Positions 1 through 10,896 of a stretch of 64,000 nt of DNA are shown one piece after another; the first letter of the stretch is position 1; the number at the start of each line of letters is the position of its first letter. A program made the translations under genes and the position numbers. The DNA is from Globodera rostochiensis (Eukaryota > Nematoda > Chromadorea > Rhabditida > Heteroderidae), in contig JAEVLN010000030.1 of assembly GCA_018350325.1 (NCBI GenBank), positions 1 to 64,000 on the forward strand, written 5' to 3'. Under the pieces are notes generated by a model. The model ran no database searches. It had not been told where the DNA came from and saw nothing but the letters and a program-made list of their open reading frames with translations.

Positions 1-751
1 TTTATTTCTCTTTTTGTATTTGTTTTGAGAAAAATAAATTTTATATCTAAAATTTTGATATATTGTTTAAATATTATTTTCACGGTTGGTGCATTACCAA
101 AATTATGGTATTAGAAAAATGTTAATAAAAAATAACAAAAATTTTTAAATTTATCTGATTTTTAAATTATTTTATTAAAATTATAAATATATTACCTAGA
201 ACTTCGAAAGTGTATAGTGTCATTTAATTTAATTCTACGGTTAAAAAACATCCATGACGGTTAACTAAAATCCTTTATATATTTTTGATCTTAAATTGAA
301 TAGTGGTGTTTTATTCAAAAATTTATTTTAAGTTTGTTTATCACAGTTTCTAATTTTTTTGATTGAAATTTTTATTTATCAAAATTTTATCAAATTATAT
401 AAATATAAAGTTTTTAATTTTTTATGTCATTGAATACGTAAAAGTTTTAATATATAATTTTAAATCAGCGATTTACCTCTTTTTTCATAATATTATTGAT
501 TCGAAATCATCATTTGAGCATCTTATGCCGATTTGGAGTTGAAAATAAAATGTATTTGTTACTTTGCTTTAAATTATTAACTCACTAATATAATAAACTC
601 CATTATTTTATACCCTAATTATTCTAATTTTATATGATTTTATTTCTGTATTCATTTGTTCATATTTTGTAGATAAATATTTTCTTTCTGAATAATTTCA
701 TAGCCAGTTTTAGCATCCATCCCTATGGAAACTTTTTTTTATGAACATTAC
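1..751. other. AT-rich non-coding stretch
   Basis: I see no exon, RNA gene or repeat structure here. The sequence is dominated by A and T runs; the only GC-richer bases are at the right edge, where they belong to the downstream side of the exon at 752-854. Confidence 0.5.
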
Positions 752-854
752 CAAAGCACAAATATGCACGAATCCCGATAATGCTTCATAAAACTCCACC
801 AGGAAACGAATTTGTTCAAAATTTGGGCATGGGTGTTCACCAAACCAAATTTTT
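752..854 (-). CDS. Internal exon of an unidentified protein
   Basis: The minus strand shows an acceptor ATTTTCAG, then 34 open codons, then a donor GTAATG. The peptide begins KIWFGEHPCPNFEQ and ends FVHICAL; its second half is an amphipathic to hydrophobic helix. The frame needs two bases from the previous exon, and an open frame at about 910-1010 (with the peptide SPPPDNHRFSLED) ends at a GTTAAT donor in that phase, which gives a 55-base intron. Downstream, the next in-phase acceptor lies only 29 bases away, which is short for an intron. I do not recognise the family. The splice sites are good but the gene is partial, and decay is possible. Confidence 0.4.
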
Positions 855-1163
855 CTGAAAATCACCAACTCAATTTTTCTAAAAACGCAAAAAAAATTTA
901 TTTATTAACAAAAATGAATGAATGAATTGATTGAAGAAATGCTGCCGTTTCCCTTGCCTGTCCTCCAGGGAAAATCGATGATTGTCTGGCGGCGGAGAGC
1001 ATTCACTTTTTCAGACACTTTTTTCGTTTAACGAAAACTAAACGAGATTCAGTGTTAACAAAGTCATTTTATACAATGAATTATGCAAATGTTGGCGTAT
1101 AACTTGACTATTAGGATTATTTGAATTTTCCTAGTTTTATTTGAAAATATTCAAATAATACGA

Positions 1164-2070
1164 CTAGTTAGATTTGAAAAAATATATTTTTAAACTCAGT
1201 AAAATTCGGTGAATCTCGAGCGGGAATCCTGTTTTAAATTTTTAAGCGCGTTGTTACTTTTCTTTTTTTGCAATACTTTCATATTATTTTTAATTTAAAA
1301 ATTGACTAGAACCAACGAATAAACTTAATTAAAAAATTTTTGTTTTTTTAAATTCACATGAGAAAGGCTATATAATAAGCAAAAATAAATCTTTAAGAAA
1401 GAAAAAAATAAATAAAAACATTTAAAAAAAATGTCACTCAGACAAGTCAACTAGCCGAGATTCGACATTACCAAACCTATAAAGCGGTTGAACATTTCTG
1501 ATTTTTTAATAAAATTCTCCTTTTTTTTACGACATTCTGCCCCTTTCAAAACTTGATAGAAAATATTGACTAAATCTAACTATATATTTATGCTAAACAC
1601 TTATTATTAACGGCAATTATTTAAACTGTTAATATGATGATAAGCTCTGAAGCCGGACTTCTGGCATCCCTGAAGAAAATTTGAAAAAAGCTACAAAGAA
1701 ATAAAAAAAATTATAATAAAATATTTAGTACCATCTGTTGAATATATTAAAAAATTAAAAATTTTTCTCAAGATCTTGTAAATTATATTTACAAGATTTA
1801 AATTTAAAAATGAGAGAATGATTTAAAACCTTATTAAAAAAATTTTACAAATTGCAAACATATTTATTTCATTTTATTTCAATTACACTATATGACGATG
1901 ATACAAAACAAACTCATAAATTAATATAAATTTAATATTAAATGATTTAAATTTTTTAAGTTTATAAAATTAAAAAATTTCTTAAAAATTAAATCTAAAA
2001 AAAAAACACTGAAAAGATGAGATTTGATGACTCATCACTGTGAAACCGTGTTTGTGCTATCTGCACTGAG
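1164..2070 (-). CDS. Three-exon gene model, unidentified protein
   Basis: Three exons fit one frame on the minus strand: 2010-2070, 1627-1669 and 1164-1228. The first contains SVQIAQTRFHSDESSN and ends at GTGTTT. The second follows acceptor TTTTCTTCAG, reads GCQKSGFRAYHHIN and ends at GTTTAA. The third follows AAAACAG, reads FPLEIHRILLSLK and ends at TAG. Phases match at both junctions (0, then 1). The first exon still needs two bases from an earlier exon. The peptides are short and I recognise no family. The introns (340 and 398 bases) are longer than others here, so chance remains a real alternative. Confidence 0.3.
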
Positions 2071-2100
2071 CTTACAAATTAGGATTAAATCCATGCCAAA

Positions 2101-2198
2101 TTAAGACAGAATTAAATTTTTATGTATAGAAGTAAATGATAAGTTAGAATATTTCAGTTTTTCATACGCATAGTCTAGTAACAAAAATTGTTTAGTTT
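2101..2198 (-). CDS. Terminal exon candidate
   Basis: After the acceptor TATCTTTAG the minus strand is open for 31 codons (TKQFLLLDYAYEKLK at the start) to TAA at 2101. An ATG-started frame just upstream (2283 leftward, MNLKIATLLIPQLQ, resembling a signal peptide) would join in phase, but only through a non-consensus GTCGCC donor. It sits 30 bases from the first exon of the 1164-2070 model, so the two calls compete for the same transcript. Function unknown. Confidence 0.3.
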
Positions 2199-2594
2199 CT
2201 AAAGATAAAAATAATAATTTAAATTTTTTAACGGCGACTTTGCAGTTGGGGGATGAGGAGAGTTGCAATTTTTAAATTCATGAATAGATTTAATTAACAT
2301 TAATTAAATTATAATATATAATTTCATTAAAAAACAGACTTTTATTATCAGTTCACCATTCGATTTGAAGTTCGGTTTTACTCAAACATTTTTATAATTC
2401 ATTTTGCTCTTTTTAAACAGTTGCATGGCTATCAAAATGATGACTTTGTTGCAGTTATTATCGTTACTATTAAATTTTTATTTGACTGAATTTGATAATT
2501 TTTCTCAAAAATAATTTAGGGTTTAACCTTTATTTGTTAAAATTTTTGCCATTTTTAGCACTAAAAATCAGTTAATTGTTTGATTTTCTTATAG

Positions 2595-2704
2595 ATATTT
2601 CTCAAAAAGACCAAAGTGAATGCAGTTTTCAAGCAGTTATTTATTTTCAAACGTTTTCGACTATTCGCCTGGCCGTCGCTGATTCGTCTAGATTATTCTC
2701 ATGA
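2595..2704 (+). CDS. Terminal exon candidate
   Basis: A strong acceptor (TTTTCTTATAG) is followed by 35 open codons ending in TGA. The peptide starts ISQKDQSECSFQAV and ends ADSSRLFS. The composition is mixed and lacks the K/N/I/F bias of random AT-rich translation. The first codon needs one base from an upstream exon that I could not place. Not similar to a family I know. Confidence 0.38.
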
Positions 2705-5700
2705 TAATTTTTAAAGTTTTTGTTCTTTTAAATAATATTATATTTTACTGTTACAATAGAATAAGAGAAAATAATGTTTGTTGGGACTTTTACAAATATA
2801 ATATAATTTCTTACTAAACTAGCCGATTCAGCTGGACAAAAATATTATTTTAACTTCCTTAGAAGTTTGATAATTCTTTATTATAAATTTATTTAGCATT
2901 TCTAAGGTATAATTCTAAAGGTATTGGACTGAGCAAGTTATAAAAATTCCATGATTTTTATTAAATTTAAAACTATTGACATTTTGCAATTTATTTTTAA
3001 ATATAATAGCATTAAAAAATAAGGCTGTGATATTATATCGCAGCGATTTCAATTAATTTGTTTCCAAAAAAATTGAATAAACTAATATCAAATCTAATTT
3101 GAGTTATTAAGAAGATTAAAAAAAATTGATTATGAATCTTTCTTTGTAGTACACGTATGTGTGTTTTTACAATAATCCTACAAGGTTATTTTAATTTTCT
3201 TGCTGACTGAATTTTTCACTTTATTTAATAAATAATTTATTCATAGTACTTTTAATTGTTTGGCTTGTTTTGTAATATTTCACTGTTTACATGAAGGGGC
3301 TTGGGTCGGGCGGGTGAGATTTATTAACATTGCTTTATATAACGGCTTTATTTATTGTTTCTTAATTGTTGTAATATTAGATGTTCTATTTGTGGAATAC
3401 ATTTTTATTCCATAACGCTGCGCTGTTTTTTATAGAACTTCATGACAAAAAATCTTTATGTAAACTTTACAGATGCAGAATTTTAGTACTTTAAATTCTA
3501 TTTTATTTTTTCAAATGTGAATGCCCTTGTGGTGGTGCATCTTGGATTGGTGCCTTTTTCGGCCTCGCTTTTTCAAAAATTTAAGTTCACATTGATTTGC
3601 TAAAATTGTGCTAATTTGTAATTATGCGTAAATTTATTAATACAACGTATTTATATCGTTATGCTTCTATGTTTTTTATTTTTTTATTTCTGTAACAGAA
3701 CTATTTTTTAGATTATTAATTTTATTTTAGATTTTGTTTTTTATTTTGTCTTTTTGATACAATAAATTATATTATCTGTTATTATATGAAAGATTTTAGT
3801 TTTTCGTTTTTATAATTAAATTAATGAATCAATTTGCTAGTTTCTGAATTTCTTTTTTGTTTTAAATTGTAATAAGTTATTAAACTAAATTTTTCGACTA
3901 TGGCCAATGTTGGCGTAAATGAAGCATTAACCAATTCTGCACGATATTATACTTCTTTTCTTTTTTCCAAATTTTTGTTTAATTTTTATTAGCATTTTAA
4001 ATTGCTATTTTTATTTTTAAACGAAAAAAAGTTTAGTTCTCGGGCACTTATTGTACTTTATTTAAATTCTCTCGCCAATTTATTATATTTAAAGTAAATT
4101 TTATTTTAAAATTGTTGATTTCTTGATTTTATTAGTTTATTTAGCTTGAAACGCAATCGTTCTTTAGCTTACATTTCAGTTATATTTCCAATTTTTGATC
4201 TTTCACAAATTTTTTGAAAATATTTTATATTAGTAAAATCATCGTTTGGTAAATAAGATTCTTTATTGATATTATTTTATTCTTGTTCTTTTATTTAAAT
4301 ATTTTTTATATCTTGTTATAATAAAGTCATTCTCGTCGGTTTGCTCCTTTTTTCTTTTGGTGCTCGAATCTGCTCTTGTTCGTCCTTAAGAAGCAAAAGC
4401 CAATTTAATATTAAACCAAAAACCAACCAACTTTATTTTAATCCATTTTACTGTCTCCTCAGAAAATTTATTGGCGCACTCTTTGCATACATTAACTATT
4501 TTTTTAATATTTGAGTTAAGCTTTAATCAACGGCAAACTGTTCGAATAATTTGTAATTGTTATTTTTAAAATTTTCAAATATCGTTTGATTTAGTTTATA
4601 AATTATTCGTCTATATTTATTTAGTTTTTGGTATTTTAAAATAATTATAGAATTTAATTATCTTTGTAAAGTTATTTTGTTATTTTTTGCACTTTCACAT
4701 AGCCAAATTTGTTTTTGGATAATTAAGCATTTTTATCAACAACAATTTTATTGCAAAATACTCGAATAAACTTTTTCCAAATTAATTCAATGCCAATGAA
4801 TTATTTATTATTTCATGCTTATTAAAGCCCTTTTTTATTTTATCCTTTCGCTTTTACTTCTACTAATTTGTTTAAAGAGACACTCATTCTTAGTTATAAG
4901 TCTATTCAAGGTGCTTTCCAAATCATTACTAGAATAAATATTTTTTTAAATTGCAAAATAATTTTTTCTGTATTTTAAGTATTGTTTAAATATTTAAAAT
5001 ACGTTTATTAATAAAAACACCAAGTAATGTTTAAATTTAATTGTTATTTATGGACCTTTACATTTTTGTCATTATAGAACTTTTACTTTAAAAGTTAACA
5101 TAACTTTTTACATAGTAAAATTAAAAAAACCCATTCTTTCATTTTTATCGTAAAAGATTTTTAATTTAATTTTGCCAAGGAACGTTTTAGGACTCAAGTT
5201 AACATAAGAATTTTATATCAATATTTAAAGTTTTTGTTGGTTATTCAAGTATGAATACTTCGATTTTTAAATTAAATTAATGCATTTTTAGTCTTATGAA
5301 ATTGACATGACCGATCATTGGCCTGACGCTGAATAAATTTAAATAAAACTTTCTCGTAAATAATTGTGTGGATTTTGATGTAAATATAATAATAATTTAA
5401 CAGATGGCTAATTCATTTAAAGGAATCTTTATAATGCTAGCATGTTTTAGTAAATTTAAATGAATATTTTTTGATCGGCACAATAAAATAGGCATTTTAT
5501 TTTGAAAATTTGCATAAATTGAGGAATGTATATAAAATTAGAACCTTTATTTGACAAACAAAATAATAAAGAATGTATGTTGACTGCGTAAAATATTATA
5601 TGTGTTATTTATTTTCATATGTAAATGGATTTATATTTATAGACTTAATTTTGTACAATTCAAAATCGTAGTCACATAATATCCGCGTTAGGTTTATTTT

Positions 5701-5930
5701 ATAAATGTTATCTAGACTAATTTTTAAACATAAACGCAGAGCGCATGAGGCGGGGTGTGGTCCAATTAATGAAGTAAATTAAGTAATCGCGGCATAAGAA
5801 ACTAAAAATTAAAATTCAATAAATAAATTCCTAATTTTTTAATATTAAGATCTTTTAGAATTTAAAAATGTTTGCAAATATATTATTAGCTAAACCCAAC
5901 AATAAAATTATTTCTTAAATTTTATTATTA
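2705..5930 (+). other. T-rich domain without a clear gene
   Basis: About 3.2 kb in which the plus strand is strongly T-rich. Two GC-richer spots occur. At 3287-3312 an ATG followed by a GTGAGA donor could be a tiny first exon (MKGLGSGG). At 3525-3600 all three plus frames and two minus frames are open, so strand and coding status cannot be decided. Otherwise I see only A/T runs. Confidence 0.4.
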
Positions 5931-6018
5931 TCGCTATAATGTACACAGACACCGGAGCAACCCCTCAAACGTAAAAGAAATCATCGCAAAGATTGCCAAC
6001 TAGGAATGACACCCTAAG

Positions 6019-6081
6019 GGATTAATTGGAATTGATCCGCGGAGGTTGGGAGCCCTCACTGAGACTAGCAATGCTTTTTGA
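6019..6081 (+). CDS. Terminal exon candidate
   Basis: An acceptor CCCTAAG precedes 20 codons (GLIGIDPRRLGALTETSN) and TGA. The patch from about 5945 to 6075 is clearly GC-richer than its surroundings. The bases just upstream (5955-6012) are open in two plus frames and one minus frame, so they may be another exon on either strand. The protein is not recognised. Confidence 0.28.
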   Translation, partial: GLIGIDPRRLGALTETSNAF

Positions 6082-6089
6082 TCCAAAAA

Positions 6090-7730
6090 ATTAAAATAGA
6101 ATTTTTAAGATCTGATTAATTTAACGGGTTATAAAAAATTTTACACATATGCGCAAATCGTAAACGAACCCTATTAGACCCAATTCGCTTTTTTTAATTT
6201 AATAATTATTAAATTAAAGGAATTAAGACCTAAATCGCCAACAAAAACGAAGGAAATGATGTGACGTGTACGTATTTGATGTTTGCAATATAAGCATACA
6301 TTAAACTTAAACTTTCGAATTCTTGTACATAAAAATGATAATAGCAAAAAATCTACAAAACGATAATTCTAATTTTTTTCAAATTTGTCACCTTCCTAAA
6401 CCTAAATTATAAGCAAAATTTTTTCACTCTTAAATCTATTTAATATTATTTTTATGTCTGTCAATATGATAGAATTTCTAAAACAAAAATAAGAATAAAA
6501 AGCGTTAACTCTAATAAAAAGAGATTTATTGAATTAAATGTAATGAAATGAATAAAACAAAGGCAAAAGAGCGGCCAAAAGATGAATAAGCGTTTAATCT
6601 TTAATAAAATTTTTTATAAAAGTGCAAAACGAACGAAATAACTAAATTGGGAAAAAAAAATGTCATATAAAAAGATATAAAAATTTAAAACAAAATGATT
6701 AATTAAAATAAAGAAAAAAGAATAAATCAAATTTTTGAGAAAATGTTATGAAAAGTGTAAAAGGTTATGGAAATAACATCCAAGAAAAACGAATAAATCA
6801 AATTTGCCCGAATAAAATCCCATGAATAAAATAAAATTTAAAACTTTTTAGATCAGAAAATCAACTACGAAGAAGTTCTGGATGTACAATTTTAATTAAA
6901 AATTTGCTTAACAGTAATATTATATATATATATAATTAAATATTTTGATCCCTATTATAATTATATATCATTGGACAAATTAATTGTGAAGAAGATATAC
7001 GCCAGCAAAAATTAACAAATATCGTACAGAATCCTAAAAATAACAAATTTTTGATGGATTAACTTATGTACTAATTAAGAAATTCAATAATATTTTGAAA
7101 ACCAAGGTTAACAATAAAGTTTTGCAGTAATATAAATGTATTCTCTTACTTATTTTTACATCTGTTTTGTTCCTTCCTGTTCCAGATAAGGCAAACCGAA
7201 AACGACGCGACAAACTACGATAAACAAAAATGTAAATTGATAATTAAATTTACAACCTCAAATAAATTATTACGAACAACAAAAATAAATTATTCGAATT
7301 GTTTTGGACCGGGGATGTACTCTCGAATTTCGGAAACAAGCAATAGTTGGTTTATTGTAATAAAATCGACGGTGTTGAACTAAACGGGAGTTCAAAAAAG
7401 TAATGATTGAAAATAAAAATAACAATTATTTAATCGTCTTGGAAAAATTTAATTGACGCTGGACTAAGAAGCAAATATAATCAATACTAAATGACAATAA
7501 AAAACTAAATAAAAAATTTTAATGTTTAATATTAATATAAGTAGAAAAAAAAGAGAAGCAAAGATATCAAATAATAAATTTTAATAGTTAAATACTTTTG
7601 AGTTAAATGTTGTAATTTATGTTCAGCTAAAGAATATTCATTTTAAAAAATCTATTTTTGGTAAAAATGATTATATATCAAATTGCTATCTTTTTTTAAA
7701 TAGTTTTATTAAAATTTTATATGAAAATAT
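6090..7730 (+). other. A-rich domain without a clear gene
   Basis: About 1.6 kb in which the plus strand switches to A-rich, the opposite of 2,705-5,700. No exon with acceptable splice sites or mixed composition was found. A short (TA)n run lies near 6,920. Confidence 0.4.
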
Positions 7731-8082
7731 TTAATTATGAGGAAAGTGAACTTCAATAGATACACAGTGCTCGCATGTATTTTCAATTCCATACTTTATA
7801 AATTTGAATTGCGTATGACAAATGCGGAACAAGCCTCTGGTTTCAACACCCTAAAAGTTAAAAATGAAACAATTCTACCATTTTTTTGCGCTTACAGCTT
7901 AAATATTTTTACTGCACCGAGCGCTTCAGCGTTGCCTCTGATCGCTGGACAAGCATCCAAATAGACAAATGGAGTCCGAATAAAGTTCCCAAATTTAAAA
8001 AGAAATTCTTGATTCACCGCCCTCCAAAATGCCGCCCTTATGTCTTTATTATTTAAAAATAATACATTTGCATTTATTGGAA
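7731..8082 (-). CDS. Two-exon gene (3' part), unidentified protein
   Basis: Exon 7913-8082 (acceptor ACTTCCAG) has 56 open codons and ends at donor GTAAAA. A 62-base intron with acceptor AACTTTTAG leads in phase to exon 7731-7850, 39 codons and TAA. The joined peptide is 95 residues of well-mixed composition, with stretches such as AAFWRAVNQEF, YLDACPAIRG, TRGLFRICH and ENTCEHC, and four cysteines. The frame stays open upstream of the acceptor for about 27 lysine-rich codons, so the exon may be longer. A plus-strand frame also runs through 7737-7964, but it would read across the AT-rich intron. Not recognised; possibly a nematode-specific protein. Confidence 0.5.
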
Positions 8083-8581
8083 CTGGAAGTTTTTTTAGTT
8101 CTTTGGGGAGTTTGGTTTTAATTTGTTTTCTTTTTTTACGTTTTGATTCCCATATTTAGTGTTTAACATTTATTTAAACAAATTAAAAATGTTTTTTGCA
8201 TTATTATTTAGTGTATAATTAAAAAATTACCTAAAATGTTTGAAATTAATCGCAAGTGATTGTATAATTAGGCGGTATTCCAGAAAAATAACATTTAAAA
8301 TATGACTTTAAATTTTTTTTTCCACCAATTATTTGCTAGATTTAGCTGAATAGATGTTTTTTTTTCTTTGTCAGAAATATTATAAATGTTATCGTTCAAT
8401 TGCAAATTTAATCAACTTACTATTTTTTATTTTGTTTTTTATCCTTTTGCCTTATATTTACAATTAAAATTGTTCTGCTGTAAAAAATAAATTTATTTAA
8501 ATAAAGCTGATTAATATTTTTTTGCTATTTGTTATTTTATAATAATTTTATTTGGTAACTATGTTTTGCTTAAATTTTTAG

Positions 8582-8700
8582 CGAACTTTACAGACGGCTT
8601 CCAAGTGTGTGTTAAGAATGTTAAGGCATGCTGGTCAGTCCGGTCAATGTTTGTGGGATTTTACCAAATTCTAGTGCTGACAAATGTTCATTCTATTTAA
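8582..8700 (+). CDS. Terminal exon candidate
   Basis: After the nematode-type acceptor AAATTTTTAG, 38 codons are open to TAA. The peptide opens NFTDGFQVCVKNVKACW, and the coding-like part is its first two thirds. A second possible acceptor (CTTTACAG) lies inside it. One base is needed from an upstream exon. No family recognised. Confidence 0.33.
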
Positions 8701-9052
8701 TGTTTCCTGTAAATTTAAATCATTTACTAAAATATTGATAAAACCACACTTTCAATAGAACTTTAGCATATTCTTTGTTTGTTATGATTCTATATGAGTA
8801 ATAAATTAATATAAAATTTTGATCACATCAAGTTATCGTTAATTTTTTGATAATGAATTTGTTATGGCCTTCAAATAAGTACAATAATAAAAACCGCTAA
8901 TAATTAAGTCTTATGCTAAATTAAATATTTATTGTCAAAGGTATTAATTTAAATATTTAGCTTTTATGATAAAAAAATAATTTGTAAAATTTTACAAAAC
9001 GAACTAAATTCTCTTAAGATGGCCTTCCGCTCTGCAACGTATAGATGCCACT

Positions 9053-9210
9053 GTACTAGGGATGCTCGGGAATTGAAATTTACGAGAATCGAGAACCGAG
9101 ACCGCCGAGACCGAGAAATGGCACCGAGACTCGAGACCGAGACCGAGACCCAAAAAAACCGAGAAATTTCTCGACTCGGGAACCGAGAATCGAGAAATTT
9201 CAAATTTTTT
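9053..9210. repeat. CGAGAC-type simple repeat behind a transposon-end-like motif
   Basis: Starting at CTAGGGATGCTCGGGAA, the sequence degenerates into short units of CGAGAC/CGAGAA for about 150 bases, then reverses in sense (TTTCTCGACTCGGGA). TAGGGATG followed by self-repeating short words is the usual look of some hAT-like transposon ends. A related CTCGATC-type block lies at 46,950-47,060. All frames are open here only because of composition; I do not read a protein. Confidence 0.5.
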
Positions 9211-9273
9211 TCGAAATCCACTAAAAAAAATATTAATTTTAAGCTCCAAAATTTTCAATAAACAATTACACCC

Positions 9274-9335
9274 AGGGCTGCCAACTGTCTTTATTTATAA
9301 GATTTGTCCTTATTTTCGGGTTCGGGAAAGTTTTT
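9274..9335 (+). mobile_element. hAT-like terminal fragment
   Basis: CAGGGCTGCCAACTGTC is followed by two copies of GTCYTTATTTT-like words. A matching end in inverse orientation lies at about 11,403-11,421 (GGACAGTTGGCACCCC). These are typical hAT-superfamily termini. No matching 8-bp flanks join the two ends, and the DNA between them is explained by other features, so they are separate fragments. Confidence 0.45.
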
Positions 9336-9817
9336 CGAATTTAGTTGAATTGTGAAGGCTAATTTATTAATACATAATCAGTCATTGATTAGCTGTTGAA
9401 ATTTATTTTAAAAGGCTACAAGCGTAAATTGAAAAAACAAAAGTACTAAGAAGAATATAATCCTAAAAGAAAGTGTTAGAGTGTAAAGCCAAACGAACTA
9501 AGCTTGCAGAAAAAATAGGAATTTACCTAAAAATAGCAGGCCTAAGTACAAAAATTCTTAATAAGAAGTATTTTCCTTTTTTTATACTGCAAAATATCTT
9601 TTGGCCCTAAAAACCTGGACTCCTGATTTTTCTTATACCCTGCCCGGCGCCAGGACCAAGTTTTTTCTGAAAAATTTTTGGTCACATAAAAATGTAAATT
9701 TTTCGTTTATTTTCTTCAATGCATAGTTTTGAAAATGCATATTAAAATGCATATTCAATCTTATTCATTATTTAAATACTGTAGATTGGCAAAAAATAGA
9801 TAAAAATTTAAAAATAG

Positions 9818-9892
9818 CACTGAGGAAATGTCCACTGAGGAAATGTCCACTGAGGAAGTGTCCACTGAGGAAGTGTCCACTGAGGAAGTGTA
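9818..9892 (+). repeat. 15-bp minisatellite, five copies
   Basis: Five tandem copies of CCACTGAGGAARTGT. Read on the plus strand after an ATAG acceptor-like site, it gives a pentapeptide repeat STEE(M/V) ending in TAA, so it could be a repetitive C-terminal exon. I found no partner exon. Confidence 0.6.
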
Positions 9893-9899
9893 ATTGGTA

Positions 9900-10560
9900 C
9901 ATTACAACTTTTTGTGTTCAATAGTAGTGATCATTTTATTAAAGTTAACAAATTTCAGTCTGAATGGCTTTTTCTGAGCGAGTTTTTGTAGTTTGTTATA
10001 GTACAATATGCTTTAAATTTTTTCATTATGACACTTACATAAAATAGACAATTAAAAAGCAATTAATTCTTTTTAAATTTTAAATGTTATCAAAAAAATA
10101 TAAATATTAACTATATTTAACCAAAAAAAAACTGATCAGAAAAAGGCAATAAATTATATATTCTTAATACTCGCAAAAAAATTCTGTTTCGACATTTTCC
10201 TAATAACTCTTCAGAAATTATCTTTTAAATAATTATAATTTAATAACGATTCTATTATTCAAAGCGCATTAAATTAAATTAAAGCCAAAACGCGGTTCAA
10301 ATATTAAAACTTTTTGTTACCAAATAAAAAATGTCTCGGCTTATAAAGGGCAATGCTTACACATAGATGGCCGAAAACTGAGTACATTTGTGTTAACATT
10401 TTTTTTAAATTTCTCTTTGAATTTTAACAAAATAAAAAACAAAAGATGAACAAATACAATTTCACAGTGCCAATTTTTAAAGTTCATTAATGCAAAGTTA
10501 ACCAAATCCAAAATTTAATTTTCAAGCATTTATCAATTAAAAATGCAACAATTGGTTAAA
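9900..10560. other. AT-rich stretch downstream of the EF-hand gene
   Basis: No exon or repeat seen. The 3' end of the minus-strand EF-hand gene lies at the right edge, with AATAAA at 10574-10579 on the minus strand. Confidence 0.45.
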
Positions 10561-10896
10561 CAAATGCCCTTATTTTATTGTGTCACTGCTCCAAAAACTC
10601 CTTTTTGCTGATTTTGCCGTCCCCGTCGGCGTCAACCTTTATGGCTTCAGACAGTACGCCATGCTTTGCCTCATCAAAGGTCAGCCGTCCATCTTGGTCA
10701 GTGTCCATTTGGTCAAATTCCTTTTTGGACAGCTTGAAAAATTGGCCCTCCGTGGCCGCCTTCTCAACGTCCGCAATGGAAAGTCCATCTTTTTGCGCAC
10801 TGAACAGCTCCACGACCTTTTGAGCACTCAAAACATTCGTCCAAAACTGTTGGAACTCTTCAAGGCTCACATCGCCGTCAATGTCTGTGTCCAGTA

